A stretch of DNA of 64,000 nt from positions 75,702 through 139,701 of the forward strand of contig NZ_JBEWSZ010000009.1 in NCBI RefSeq assembly GCF_040537815.1, given 5' to 3'. The notes under the pieces were generated by a model. It worked only from the letters and a program-made list of their open reading frames with translations. It did no database searches and was not told the DNA's origin. Positions 47,735-55,541 of this stretch are shown piece by piece. The position numbers were made by a program, and so were the translations under genes. This DNA comes from Mesorhizobium shangrilense. GTDB taxonomy: Bacteria > Pseudomonadota > Alphaproteobacteria > Rhizobiales > Rhizobiaceae. The first letter of the stretch is position 1; every line of letters begins with the position of its first letter.

Positions 47735-48997
47735 ATGATGGAACGCAAGACGGACGCAAACACCCTGCCGGGGCTCGATGTTCTGGTCGCAGGCGCGGGC
47801 TATGTCGGCCTTGCCGCCGCCGTTTCGCTGAAGCAGGCGCGCCCCGGCCTAGGCATTGCCGTGGTCGATGCCGCACCCGCCGGCGTCTGGCAGAAGGATG
47901 GCCGCGCCTCGGCCATCGCCGCTGCTGCCTGCCGCATGCTGGACCAGCTCGGCGTCTGGGCCGAAATCAGCTCGGAAGCCCAGGCGATCACCGAGATGAT
48001 CGTGACGGATTCGCGCACCTCCGATCCGGTGCGCCCGGCCTTCCTGACCTTCGATGGCGAGGTCGCGCCGGGCGAACCCTTCGCGCATATGGTCGCCAAC
48101 AGGGAGCTGAACGGCGCCCTGCGCCGCCGCGCGCAAGAGCTCGGCATCGACATCATTGAAGGCATGGCGGTGCAGGGTTTCGAGATCAATGGCGCCGGCA
48201 TCACTGTGCATCTTGCCGATGGCGCGACGCTGAAGGCGCGGCTGCTGGTCGCCGCCGACGGCGTCAATTCGAAGCTGCGCGACATGGCCGGCATCAAGAC
48301 CGTGAAGTGGGAATACGGCCAGTCCGGCATCGTCTGCACCGTCGCGCATGAGCGCCCGCACAACGGCCGCGCCGAAGAGCATTTTTTGCCCGCCGGTCCC
48401 TTCGCCACGCTGCCGCTGAAGCCGGACAAGGACGGCACCAACCGCTCGTCGATTGTCTGGGTCGAGCGGGCGGAAGACGCCGAAAGGCTGGTTGCCGGCG
48501 ACGACCTGGTCTTCGAGCACGAACTCGAGCAGCGTTTCGGCCTGAAGCTCGGCGAGATCCGCGTTACCGACACGCCGCGCGCCTGGCCGCTTGGCCTGAC
48601 CCTTGCGCGCGCCTTCGTGGCGCCGCGCATCGCGCTCGCGGGCGACGCCGCGCACGGCATCCATCCGATTGCAGGCCAGGGCCTCAATCTCGGCTTCAAG
48701 GATGTGGCGGCCCTTGCCGAGGTGATCGTGGAAGCCGACCGGCTCGGCCAGGATATCGGCGCGCTCGACGTGCTCGAGCGCTACCAGCAATGGCGGCGCT
48801 TCGACACGGTGCAGATGGGTGTCACCACCGATGTCCTGAACCGGCTGTTTTCCAACGACATCGCCCCGCTGCGCGCCGTCCGCGACATCGGCCTTGGACT
48901 GGTCGAGCGTATGCCGAAACTGAAAGCGTTCTTCATCCGCCAGGCGTCCGGCCTTTCGGGCGCGACGCCGCGCCTGCTGAAGGGCGAGGAGATCTGA
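47735..48997 (+). CDS. FAD-dependent ubiquinone-biosynthesis hydroxylase (UbiH/UbiF/Coq6 family)
   Basis: 420 aa from the tandem ATG at 47735/47738. Aromatic-ring monooxygenase of ubiquinone synthesis. The FAD motif VLVAGAGYVGLAAAVSL is near residue 15, the DG motif is LLVAADGVNSKLR, and the second FAD block is RIALAGDAAHGIHPIAGQGLNLG. Which ring position (C1, C5 or C6; UbiL/UbiM-type in alphaproteobacteria) is hydroxylated cannot be assigned from sequence. Confidence 0.9.
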   Translation: MMERKTDANTLPGLDVLVAGAGYVGLAAAVSLKQARPGLGIAVVDAAPAGVWQKDGRASAIAAAACRMLDQLGVWAEISSEAQAITEMIVTDSRTSDPVRPAFLTFDGEVAPGEPFAHMVANRELNGALRRRAQELGIDIIEGMAVQGFEINGAGITVHLADGATLKARLLVAADGVNSKLRDMAGIKTVKWEYGQSGIVCTVAHERPHNGRAEEHFLPAGPFATLPLKPDKDGTNRSSIVWVERAEDAERLVAGDDLVFEHELEQRFGLKLGEIRVTDTPRAWPLGLTLARAFVAPRIALAGDAAHGIHPIAGQGLNLGFKDVAALAEVIVEADRLGQDIGALDVLERYQQWRRFDTVQMGVTTDVLNRLFSNDIAPLRAVRDIGLGLVERMPKLKAFFIRQASGLSGATPRLLKGEEI

Positions 48998-49026
48998 CCG
49001 ACCCGTCTTGACCCAGTCGGGATCGT

Positions 49027-49383
49027 TCAAGTCTCCGGTATGTCGTAGATCGCCCGCACCTCGATCGAACCCATTTCGGCCAGCGGAATTCCGGCGGCGA
49101 TCTCCAGCGCCTCGTCGAGGCTTCCAGCTTCGACCATGACGAAGCCAAGCAATTGCTCCTTGGTCTCGGCGAAGGGGCCGTCGGTGACCAGCTTCTTGCC
49201 GTGGCGCCGGCGCACGAGTTTCGACGTCTTCACCGATTGCAGCGCCTGGGCGACAATCAAGTGCCCGCTCGCCTGCAACGACCTGTCATAGGCAAGCGAG
49301 TCTGCGTTGAGCTTGGCTCCCGCCTCTGCGGTGAGCGCATGAAGGTGCTGTTCTTCGCCGTAAACCAGGCAGATGTATTGCAT
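49027..49383 (-). CDS. YciI-family (DGPF-domain) protein
   Basis: 118 aa. MQYICLVYGEEQ at the start and the DGPFAETKEQLLGF motif in the middle define the PhnB-like DGPF/YCII family. In some genomes it accompanies ECF sigma factors, but none is here. A strong GGGAGA Shine-Dalgarno 6 bases before the ATG lies in the tail of the small upstream membrane-protein gene, so the two are probably co-transcribed. Function unknown. Confidence 0.88.
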   Translation of the reverse strand: MQYICLVYGEEQHLHALTAEAGAKLNADSLAYDRSLQASGHLIVAQALQSVKTSKLVRRRHGKKLVTDGPFAETKEQLLGFVMVEAGSLDEALEIAAGIPLAEMGSIEVRAIYDIPET

Positions 49384-49386
49384 TGT

Positions 49387-49593
49387 CTATCTCCCATTCT
49401 GGATTGGATCATAGGCGCCGGAGGTGTCAGGCTTGCCGGCATCGAGCGAGGCGGCACCGTCGAGCAACACCACTACGGCCGCAATGATGGCGAAGGCCGC
49501 CAGCAAGCGACCAAGACCAGCCGGCGGCAGTTGCGACCAGTCGAAATCCCCGACATTTCGGTCGGGCCTTCTCGCGGAAAACAGCATGTTCAT
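49387..49593 (-). CDS. Small single-span membrane protein, unknown
   Basis: 68 aa from the ATG at 49593 (MNMLFSARRPDRN), selected because TGGAGCG is 5-6 bases upstream; the open frame reaches back to 49701. One membrane helix, LGRLLAAFAIIAAVVVLLDG, lies in the middle with a charged cytoplasmic N-terminus and a polar tail. No family recognised. Its stop is 3 bases before the YciI-type start. Confidence 0.6.
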   Translation of the reverse strand: MNMLFSARRPDRNVGDFDWSQLPPAGLGRLLAAFAIIAAVVVLLDGAASLDAGKPDTSGAYDPIQNGR

Positions 49594-49802
49594 GTGACGC
49601 TCCATTCGGCCACGCACGTCGTGGCTGCCCGCAGGACGGTCTCGGCGGCCGGAAGTCGACATTTCTGACGCCATATTTTTTTTCGGCGGAAACAGCATCA
49701 CGCTCAGAACGCGAAAGCGCGGGTGGCCTTCGCGCCGGCGCGCGCTATAGTTTCACCGGATGCCGAGCAATGGGCTCACTCACGACAACCAAGGAGAGAT
49801 TC

Positions 49803-50228
49803 ATGGACCGCACCGCAAACGCCGTCTGGAAAGGCAATCTGACGGAGGGGAAAGGCACGCTCGACACGCAGAGCGGAGCGCTGAAGGCAGCACCCTACTC
49901 GTTCAAGATGCGTTTCGAGGATGAAAGCGGCAAATCCGGCACCAACCCGGAAGAGCTGATCGCCGCGGCGCATGCCGGCTGCTACGCCATGCAGCTATCG
50001 CATTTCCTCGCCGAGAACGGTACCCCGGCCGCTGAGCTCAACGCCAAGGCGGTGGTCACACTGGTTCCCGGCACCGGCATTACGGGCAGCGCCCTGACGC
50101 TGACCGGCAAGGTGCCGGGCATCGACGCCGCCAAGTTCAAGGAACTGGCCGAAAAAGCCAAGGCGGAATGCCCGGTCTCCAAGGCACTCGGCGCCATCAA
50201 GGTTTCGCTCGACGCCAAACTCGTCTGA
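49803..50228 (+). CDS. OsmC-family peroxiredoxin
   Basis: 141 aa from the ATG at 49803, with AAGGAGA 7 bases upstream. Thiol peroxidase active on organic hydroperoxides. Peroxidatic C60 in AAAHAGCYAMQLSHFL and the resolving cysteine in KAECPVSKAL; the catalytic Arg/Glu are in the N-terminal half (TNPEELIAAA). The sequence is of the OsmC/YhfA type, SACOL-like small form. It is followed by a strong terminator. Confidence 0.9.
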   Translation: MDRTANAVWKGNLTEGKGTLDTQSGALKAAPYSFKMRFEDESGKSGTNPEELIAAAHAGCYAMQLSHFLAENGTPAAELNAKAVVTLVPGTGITGSALTLTGKVPGIDAAKFKELAEKAKAECPVSKALGAIKVSLDAKLV

Positions 50229-50250
50229 CAAGCCGCTCAACAGCAAAGAG

Positions 50251-50276
50251 ACGCCGGCCTTCGGGCCGGCGTTTTT
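50251..50276 (+). terminator. Terminator after osmC-like gene
   Basis: A perfect 9-bp stem ACGCCGGCC / GGCCGGCGT closed by a TTCG tetraloop runs from 50251 to 50272 and continues into TTTTG. It is 22 bases past the OsmC stop, a textbook rho-independent terminator. Confidence 0.92.
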
Positions 50277-50444
50277 GTGGCCTGTCTCGCCAAGCTCCCA
50301 CAGGTCGAGCAGCGCCAAGCCCCCTGAAACGTCGATACAGGGCCGTTCTAGCTGCTTTCAGGGCCGCCTCGTCCAAGCCTCCCCTCTTTCTCGCACCTAG
50401 TTTGCGGCGCGCTTCCAAAGCGGGAGCGATACCGAGGGGGTCCG

Positions 50445-50597
50445 ATGTTTCACCTGCAACTGTTCAAGACGCTGTCGGCGCTTGCCTCGGCGGGCTTCAA
50501 TCCACGCGTCTATCTGCTGTCGATCGCGCTGGGCAAGACAACGACGGACCATCGGGACCTGAAGACGCCGCCCCGCGCGGGCAAGCATCAACCCTGA
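50445..50597 (+). CDS. Possible 50-aa small protein
   Basis: A 50-codon ORF starts at ATG 50445 with GAGGGGG about 6 bases upstream and ends at TGA 50597. The product starts MFHLQLFKTLSALASAG and ends basic (RAGKHQP). The first 30 residues are mildly hydrophobic and amphipathic. Codon third positions are GC-rich like neighbours. No family recognised; it may be a chance ORF in the 216-base gap between osmC and yceH. Confidence 0.4.
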   Translation: MFHLQLFKTLSALASAGFNPRVYLLSIALGKTTTDHRDLKTPPRAGKHQP

Positions 50598-50631
50598 GGC
50601 ACCATCGGACCTGACTTACTCCCCCCGGGGC

Positions 50632-51261
50632 TCAGTTTCCGGTCAGCGCGTCGATCCGCGCGCGCAGCGCTGCAACCTCTTCCTCAAGAGCCTGCACGCG
50701 AGCTTCGAGGTCCGAAGCCGGCGCTGGCGAGTGCATAGGAGCCGTAGCCGCCGGTATCTGCGGCGGTCCGCTCAGCAGATGGACATAGCGCTCCTCGCGC
50801 TGGCCGGGTGCACGCTCAAGCAACTGAACCAGCGGCGGCCTGCGGCTGGTCAGCAGGTCGAGTTCGGTGCGCACGCCGTCGATGGAGGAAAACTTGGCCA
50901 TGCGCTCGGCCCGGGCCAGCAATTCATAGGCCGTCTGTGGGCCGCGCAGCAACAGCAACCCAACCAGCGCGATCTGCGGCGAGGTCATCGAAAAGCGCTG
51001 CGCGACGGTATGCTCATAGCGCTCGACGCGCGATCCAAAAACCTGCCTGACAAGGCCTTTCTGCTGGAGTTGGTTGAATGCTCGTCCAACCTCGGGAAGC
51101 TCCAGCGCCATCACCGGCTCGCGCGCCGTCTTCTGGTTGGCGGCGGCATGCGCGGAATTGAGCGTCAGCGGATAGACGTCCGGCGTCAGCTCCTTCTTCT
51201 CGATCAGGCAGCCGAGCACACGCGCTTCGATGGCGGAGAGAAGAGGAAGATCATCACTCAT
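50632..51261 (-). CDS. YceH-family (DUF480) winged-helix protein
   Basis: 209 aa from the ATG at 51261 (MSDDLPLLSAIEARVLG). DUF480 proteins fold as two winged helices; conserved blocks are LIEKKELTPDVYPLTLNSAHAAANQKTAREPV (core KELTPDVYPLTLNS), GLVRQVFGSRVERYEH and LLLLRGPQTAYELLARAERM (core RGPQTAYELL). The C-terminal 35 residues are a short coiled coil (LEARVQALEEEVAALRARI). The start overlaps the preceding gene by 8 bases. Function unknown. Confidence 0.9.
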   Translation of the reverse strand: MSDDLPLLSAIEARVLGCLIEKKELTPDVYPLTLNSAHAAANQKTAREPVMALELPEVGRAFNQLQQKGLVRQVFGSRVERYEHTVAQRFSMTSPQIALVGLLLLRGPQTAYELLARAERMAKFSSIDGVRTELDLLTSRRPPLVQLLERAPGQREERYVHLLSGPPQIPAATAPMHSPAPASDLEARVQALEEEVAALRARIDALTGN

Positions 51262-52099
51262 TGGGCTTACCTTGGGACTTACCTTGAAAAAACTCTGCCT
51301 CACGGCGATAGAAAGCCGTCGCGAGCTGACGATTGCGGGAATGCCGGTCCTCATCCCTGACCAGATCAGCCAGATTCATTTCGTGGTGGCCGTAGCGCAC
51401 CTCAAGATAAGCAGCGATGTCGGCGGGGATAAGACCAACCCCCAACTCGCGCGTGTGGCTCTTCTGGTCGATCAGACGCCCGATCTCATCTCGCGCGCCG
51501 ACGGGCATCTTGATCCCGCCGAGACATTCGACAAGGTTCATGGGCGGAAGTGCTGCGAATCCGTGCTGCTCCATCCAGTCCAGCGCCACCAACGGGCGGA
51601 TGAGATAGAACAGCTTCTTCAGCTTGACCTCGCCTGAAAAACTGCCGGTCTTGGCGACATGCGAACGCGCAAGACCGAGATAGTGGCGCGAGACTTTTAC
51701 CGGATCAACGATATCGGCCAAAAGGTCGAGAAGCCGCCGTCGGGACCCTTCGATTTCCTGATAGACGATCGCCGATTTTGCCCATTCGACGATGACGGCA
51801 TTGCCGCCGAGCGCCAGGAGCAGGGCCTTGCGCAGATCCCACCCGCCGGCATCGATCTCGCCTTCGATGGGGAACTCGATGACATCGCGCGGTTGCTCCA
51901 GGACGAGGTGGTCCGACACCGGCCTGATATAGACGAAGCGGCAGTCATAGTCGCTGTCGGGCGACGGGAACCCCCAGGCGCGGCTGCCGCTTTCAATCGC
52001 GAACAGGATCGTCACGCCTTGGGTTCGCACCAGATCGAGGCGCGCGCGGATTGCCGCGACGGCCTCCGGCGAAAAATCAGCGGGTAGCGGCCATGTCAT
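51254..52099 (-). CDS. Predicted nucleotidyltransferase (YcgL/COG3541 type)
   Basis: 281 aa from the ATG at 52099 (MTWPLPADFSPEAV). The nucleotidyltransferase core is ESGSRAWGFPSPDSDYDCRFVYI (core GSRAWGFPSPDSDYD), the GS...D-x-D pattern of the pol-beta superfamily. The C-terminal two thirds are helical and resemble COG3541/DUF4037-like proteins seen in phages and chromosomes. Substrate unknown. The end overlaps yceH by 8 bases. Confidence 0.83.
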   Translation of the reverse strand: MTWPLPADFSPEAVAAIRARLDLVRTQGVTILFAIESGSRAWGFPSPDSDYDCRFVYIRPVSDHLVLEQPRDVIEFPIEGEIDAGGWDLRKALLLALGGNAVIVEWAKSAIVYQEIEGSRRRLLDLLADIVDPVKVSRHYLGLARSHVAKTGSFSGEVKLKKLFYLIRPLVALDWMEQHGFAALPPMNLVECLGGIKMPVGARDEIGRLIDQKSHTRELGVGLIPADIAAYLEVRYGHHEMNLADLVRDEDRHSRNRQLATAFYRREAEFFQGKSQGKPNE

Positions 52100-52165
52100 C
52101 CAATGCCTATAGCCGCGGCTGAACGCACCGTTCAACCCTCAACTTCGCGGTTTCGGTGACATTCG

Positions 52166-52612
52166 TCACGACCTGTCGCCGCCGGGCAAAGTCGCCGTCG
52201 AACCCGCCGCCACGGCGGATGCTGGCGGGATCAAGGGCGTTACCATCCGGCCCTCCTCCGCCTTGTAGAAATACTGGCTGGCCACCAGCCATCCCTTCAG
52301 CGGCCGCAGCGGCGGGATGCAGGTCAGAAGCATGAAGGGCAAGGTCGTGAAGAGATGCACCCAGTAGGGCGCTTCGAAGCGGACCTCGATCCAGAGCGCC
52401 AAGGCCACGCTCGGCACGCATGCAAAGCAGATCACGAAGAACGCCGGACCATCGGCGGGATCGGCGAACGAATAGTCGAGGCCGCAGACTTCGCACTTCT
52501 TGCGCAGCTTCAGGAATCCCTCGAACAAATGCCCCTCGCCACAGCGCGGACAACGCCCTCGTATGCCGGTTTCAATCGGTGAGAGGGGAGCCCATTCGCG
52601 ATCCTGAACCAT
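52166..52612 (-). CDS. DUF983 zinc-ribbon membrane protein
   Basis: 148 aa. An N-terminal zinc ribbon with two CxxC pairs (RCPRCGEG and KCEVCGLD) precedes two membrane helices (FFVICFACVPSVALALWI and LFTTLPFMLLTCIPPL), the DUF983 layout. In alphaproteobacteria it often lies near cytochrome-oxidase genes, but not here. The C-terminal 25 residues are low complexity. A MocR-type motif pair lies 114-140 bases upstream. Confidence 0.86.
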   Translation of the reverse strand: MVQDREWAPLSPIETGIRGRCPRCGEGHLFEGFLKLRKKCEVCGLDYSFADPADGPAFFVICFACVPSVALALWIEVRFEAPYWVHLFTTLPFMLLTCIPPLRPLKGWLVASQYFYKAEEGRMVTPLIPPASAVAAGSTATLPGGDRS

Positions 52613-52725
52613 TTTTCCTTGTCCTTGTCCGCGGCGGCTGTGCCGAGGCCCGTTGCCGTTTCGCGGTCACTCGCCCGCATGTGACGGCAGGAATTTGCCT
52701 GGCCTTACAGCGCCATTGATTGCAT

Positions 52726-52752
52726 AATGTATGTGGTTCATATGCATACATT
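52726..52752. promoter_or_regulatory. AATGTATG / CATACATT dyad, candidate MocR site
   Basis: A perfect 8-bp inverted repeat with an 11-nt spacer lies between the MocR stop (52775) and the DUF983 start (52612). One arm, AATGTATG, also occurs exactly upstream of the MocR gene itself (54186-54193). It may control DUF983 or a leftward transcript. Confidence 0.45.
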
Positions 52753-52774
52753 GTCAAGAGAAATCCCTACAAGA

Positions 52775-54166
52775 TCAAACCACCATCGACGATATGGCTG
52801 GCGACTGCGACAGAAGGTCCGCGACGATCCGCAGGCTGTCACGCAGTTCCTCCTCGTTCGCGGCCGCGCCAAGTCCCAGGCGGACAGCCTCGGGCGGCGA
52901 CGCGATGGCGAAGGCGTCGCTTGCCACCACACCGATACCGGCCGAGCGGAGACGCGCGGTGAACTCTCCCCTTGTCCAGGGCCCGGCCAGCCGAAGCCAG
53001 GCGTGGAAGCCCTGCGGATCGGCCTGACCGAAGCCGGCGGGCAAGATAGCAGAGGCGATAACCTGCCGGCGGCGCGATTCCTCCCGGATCGCGGCAAGTA
53101 CCGCGTCGGCGGTTCCATCCTCGATCCAGCGGGTCGCGATCGCGGCCGTCAGCGGCGAGGCCATGGAAGCGGTCGCCCTTATGGCGCCCGCCACCCTGGC
53201 CGCCGAGCGGCCGTCCGGCAACACCAGATAGGCAATCCGCAAGGCTGGAGAAAGGCATTTCGCCAGACCCGCGACATGATAGACAAGGTCCGGCGCAAGA
53301 GCGGCCAGCGGCGGCACGGGGTTGGCCGGCAACGCCCCATAGGCATCGTCCTCGATGATGGGCACCTGATGACGGCGGGCAATCTCTATCAGCGCCTTGC
53401 GACGCTGGAGAGGCAGGGTTGCCGTCGTCGGATTGTGGAGGGTCGGTGTGCAGTAGAGCGCTTTTGGCCGGTGTCGCGCGCACGCCGCCTCGAACCCTTC
53501 GGGAACAAGTCCGTGCTCGTCGATCGGTACTGCGACGAGATTGATCCTGAGATGCGCTGCAAGCGATCGGAAGCCGGGGTAAGTCAGGGCCTCCGTGCAG
53601 ATCGTCTCACCCGGTGCGGCCAGTACGCCGGCGAGCGCCAGCAGCGCGCCCTGCGCTCCAGGGCAGACCAGGAGCCGCTCCTCCGGAATCGAACCGAGCC
53701 GCGCCGAAAGCCAGCGCGCGCCGGCGGCGCGGTCACGCCCGGTTCCGCCGGCCTCCTGATAGCGCAGGAGCAGGCCCAGCCCGTCGTCCGCCCGCAGATC
53801 GGCAATCCCATCCCACATCCGCGCGACCAGTCCGGCATCCTCGAACCGGGGCGGCAGGTTCATGCTCATGTCGACAAGACCAGTCGAGACAGTCCGTCCC
53901 TCGACGGGTCGCCGTGCCCGCACATAGGTGCCCTGCCCGACCCGCCCGTCGATCAAGCCGCGCCTGCGCGCCTCCGCATAGGCGCGGCTGACCGTGGTGA
54001 AATCGATCCCGAGGGCATCCGCCAGCGTGCGTTGCGGCGGCAATCTGGAACCGCCAGCCAGCCGGCCGGACACGATGTCGGCCGACAAGGCATCGGCAAT
54101 GGCGAGGTAGACCGGCCCATCGCCCTTGCGGATCACCGGTGTCCATGAAGCCTGGTTGTCGTCCAT
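52775..54166 (-). CDS. MocR/PdxR-type GntR regulator with aminotransferase domain
   Basis: 463 aa. The N-terminal GntR winged helix (residues 12-80) has GPVYLAIADALSADIVSGRL and LPPQRTLADALGIDFTTVSRAYAEA (core LPPQRTLADALG). The C-terminal fold-type I aminotransferase domain senses PLP or an amino acid, with PTLHNPTTATLPLQRR, IIEDDAYGALP and the Schiff-base region VAGLAKCLSPALRIAYLV, where K is present. It ends near the dyad at 52726-52752. No pdxST or transporter is adjacent, so its target is unclear. Confidence 0.88.
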   Translation of the reverse strand: MDDNQASWTPVIRKGDGPVYLAIADALSADIVSGRLAGGSRLPPQRTLADALGIDFTTVSRAYAEARRRGLIDGRVGQGTYVRARRPVEGRTVSTGLVDMSMNLPPRFEDAGLVARMWDGIADLRADDGLGLLLRYQEAGGTGRDRAAGARWLSARLGSIPEERLLVCPGAQGALLALAGVLAAPGETICTEALTYPGFRSLAAHLRINLVAVPIDEHGLVPEGFEAACARHRPKALYCTPTLHNPTTATLPLQRRKALIEIARRHQVPIIEDDAYGALPANPVPPLAALAPDLVYHVAGLAKCLSPALRIAYLVLPDGRSAARVAGAIRATASMASPLTAAIATRWIEDGTADAVLAAIREESRRRQVIASAILPAGFGQADPQGFHAWLRLAGPWTRGEFTARLRSAGIGVVASDAFAIASPPEAVRLGLGAAANEEELRDSLRIVADLLSQSPAISSMVV

Positions 54167-54185
54167 CGTCTCGCCTCGCCATCCA

Positions 54186-54204
54186 AATGTATGGATATTG
54201 TATG
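54186..54204. promoter_or_regulatory. TGTATG direct repeats upstream of MocR gene
   Basis: TGTATG occurs at 54188-54193 and 54199-54204, 11 bases apart, that is one helical turn. MocR/PdxR proteins are known to bind pairs of short direct repeats. The site is 20-38 bases upstream of the MocR ATG, so autoregulation is likely. Confidence 0.5.
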
Positions 54205-54318
54205 TTGCGATGGGCTAACGCAAGGCCCGGCAACAGGCTGACGGTGGGAACACTGCCGGCGATGAACAATTCGGGCTTGCCGACATGACAGCCCCCGAAG
54301 ACGGTCAAATGGTCGCCG

Positions 54319-55098
54319 TCAGACGCGCCGCTCCACCATCATCTTCTTGATCTCGGCGATCGCCTTGGCCGGGTTGAGGCCCTTGGGGCAGGTCTGCGCG
54401 CAGTTCATGATGGTGTGGCAGCGATAGAGCCGGAACGGATCCTCGAGATTGTCGAGCCGCTCGCCCTTGGCCTCGTCGCGGCTGTCGATCAGCCAGCGAT
54501 AGGCCTGCAACAGCGTTGCCGGGCCGAGATAGCGGTCGCCGTTCCACCAGTAGCTCGGGCACGAGGTCGAGCAGCAGGCGCACAATATGCACTCATAGAG
54601 CCCGTCGAGCTTCTCACGATCCTCGTGGCTCTGCAGCCATTCCTTGGCCGGCTGCGGCGACACCGTCTTCAGCCAAGGCTCGATCGAGGCGTGCTGGGCG
54701 TAGAAATTGGTGAGATCAGGCACCAGGTCCTTGACCACCTGCATATGCGGCAGCGGATAGACTTTTACGGCGCCGGAAATGTCGTCGCAGCCCTTGGTGC
54801 AGGCCAGCGTGTTGGAGCCGTCGATGTTCATGGCGCAGGAGCCGCAAATGCCTTCGCGGCAGGAACGGCGCAAGGTCAGCGTCGGATCGATCTTGTTCTT
54901 GATCCACAGCAGCGCGTCGAGCACCATCGGACCGCAGTCGTCCATGTCGACGAAATAGGTGTCTATGCGCGGGTTCTCGTCATCGTCCGGCGACCAGCGG
55001 TAGATGCGGTATTCGCGCAGATTGGTGGCGCCCTCCGGCTTCGGCCAGGTCTTGCCCTGCTTGATCTGCGAGTTCTTGGGGAGTGTTAGTTCGACCAT
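54319..55098 (-). CDS. sdhB: Succinate dehydrogenase iron-sulfur subunit
   Basis: 259 aa. Electron-transfer subunit of complex II. The 2Fe-2S cysteines are in [16 protein letters not shown] and NTLACTKGC, the 4Fe-4S set in [16 protein letters not shown], and the 3Fe-4S set in [21 protein letters not shown]. It starts where the DUF3052 gene ends (1-base overlap) and is the last gene of the sdh operon. Confidence 0.96.
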   Translation of the reverse strand: MVELTLPKNSQIKQGKTWPKPEGATNLREYRIYRWSPDDDENPRIDTYFVDMDDCGPMVLDALLWIKNKIDPTLTLRRSCREGICGSCAMNIDGSNTLACTKGCDDISGAVKVYPLPHMQVVKDLVPDLTNFYAQHASIEPWLKTVSPQPAKEWLQSHEDREKLDGLYECILCACCSTSCPSYWWNGDRYLGPATLLQAYRWLIDSRDEAKGERLDNLEDPFRLYRCHTIMNCAQTCPKGLNPAKAIAEIKKMMVERRV

Positions 55099-55541
55099 TA
55101 CCTGCGGTCCTTTCGGATGACGAGCTTCAGCCCGGACCAGATGTCGTTCACGGCGGCGACCTTGACGTCGACAAGGTCGAGCTTCAGCGCCTCGGCGCGG
55201 ACAATTTGCTCGGTGACGTCGGTGGGCACCTTCGAAGCCTTTTTCGGCCAGGACACCCAGACCACGCCATCGCGCTTGATCGCCGCCTCGATAGCGCCAA
55301 GGCGATCCTCGATCTCGGCGCGCTGCCGGGTGAAGGCGTGGACGGAATCATATTTCAGGGCAGCACCCGAAATCCCCGACCAATCGGCCAGCCGGTCGAC
55401 TTCGGCAAAATCCACCGCACCGGCCAGGTCGTCGAGTTCCGCCGGCAGCGCGATGAAGGCGGCGACCATGCCGTCCTTCAGGCCGAGCTTGGCCGGAAGG
55501 GGCGTGCCGGAATATCCCGAGGCCGCCGGCGCCATTGTCAA
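55098..55541 (-). CDS. DUF3052-like protein inside the sdh operon
   Basis: 147 aa. Opens with [18 protein letters not shown] and ends with [22 protein letters not shown] and [14 protein letters not shown]. These match my recollection of DUF3052, a small soluble family best known in actinobacteria. No membrane segment, signal peptide or cofactor motif is visible. It is wedged between sdhA (4-base overlap) and sdhB (1-base overlap), so it is translated with complex II and could be an assembly or regulatory factor. That role is inferred only. Confidence 0.72.
   Translation of the reverse strand: MTMAPAASGYSGTPLPAKLGLKDGMVAAFIALPAELDDLAGAVDFAEVDRLADWSGISGAALKYDSVHAFTRQRAEIEDRLGAIEAAIKRDGVVWVSWPKKASKVPTDVTEQIVRAEALKLDLVDVKVAAVNDIWSGLKLVIRKDRR

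Noticed and set aside
50222..50232. TNGTNNNACNA match (TCGTCTGACAA) as a third GntR operator
   Set aside because: It overlaps the stop codon of the OsmC gene, is not palindromic and is followed by a terminator, not a promoter.
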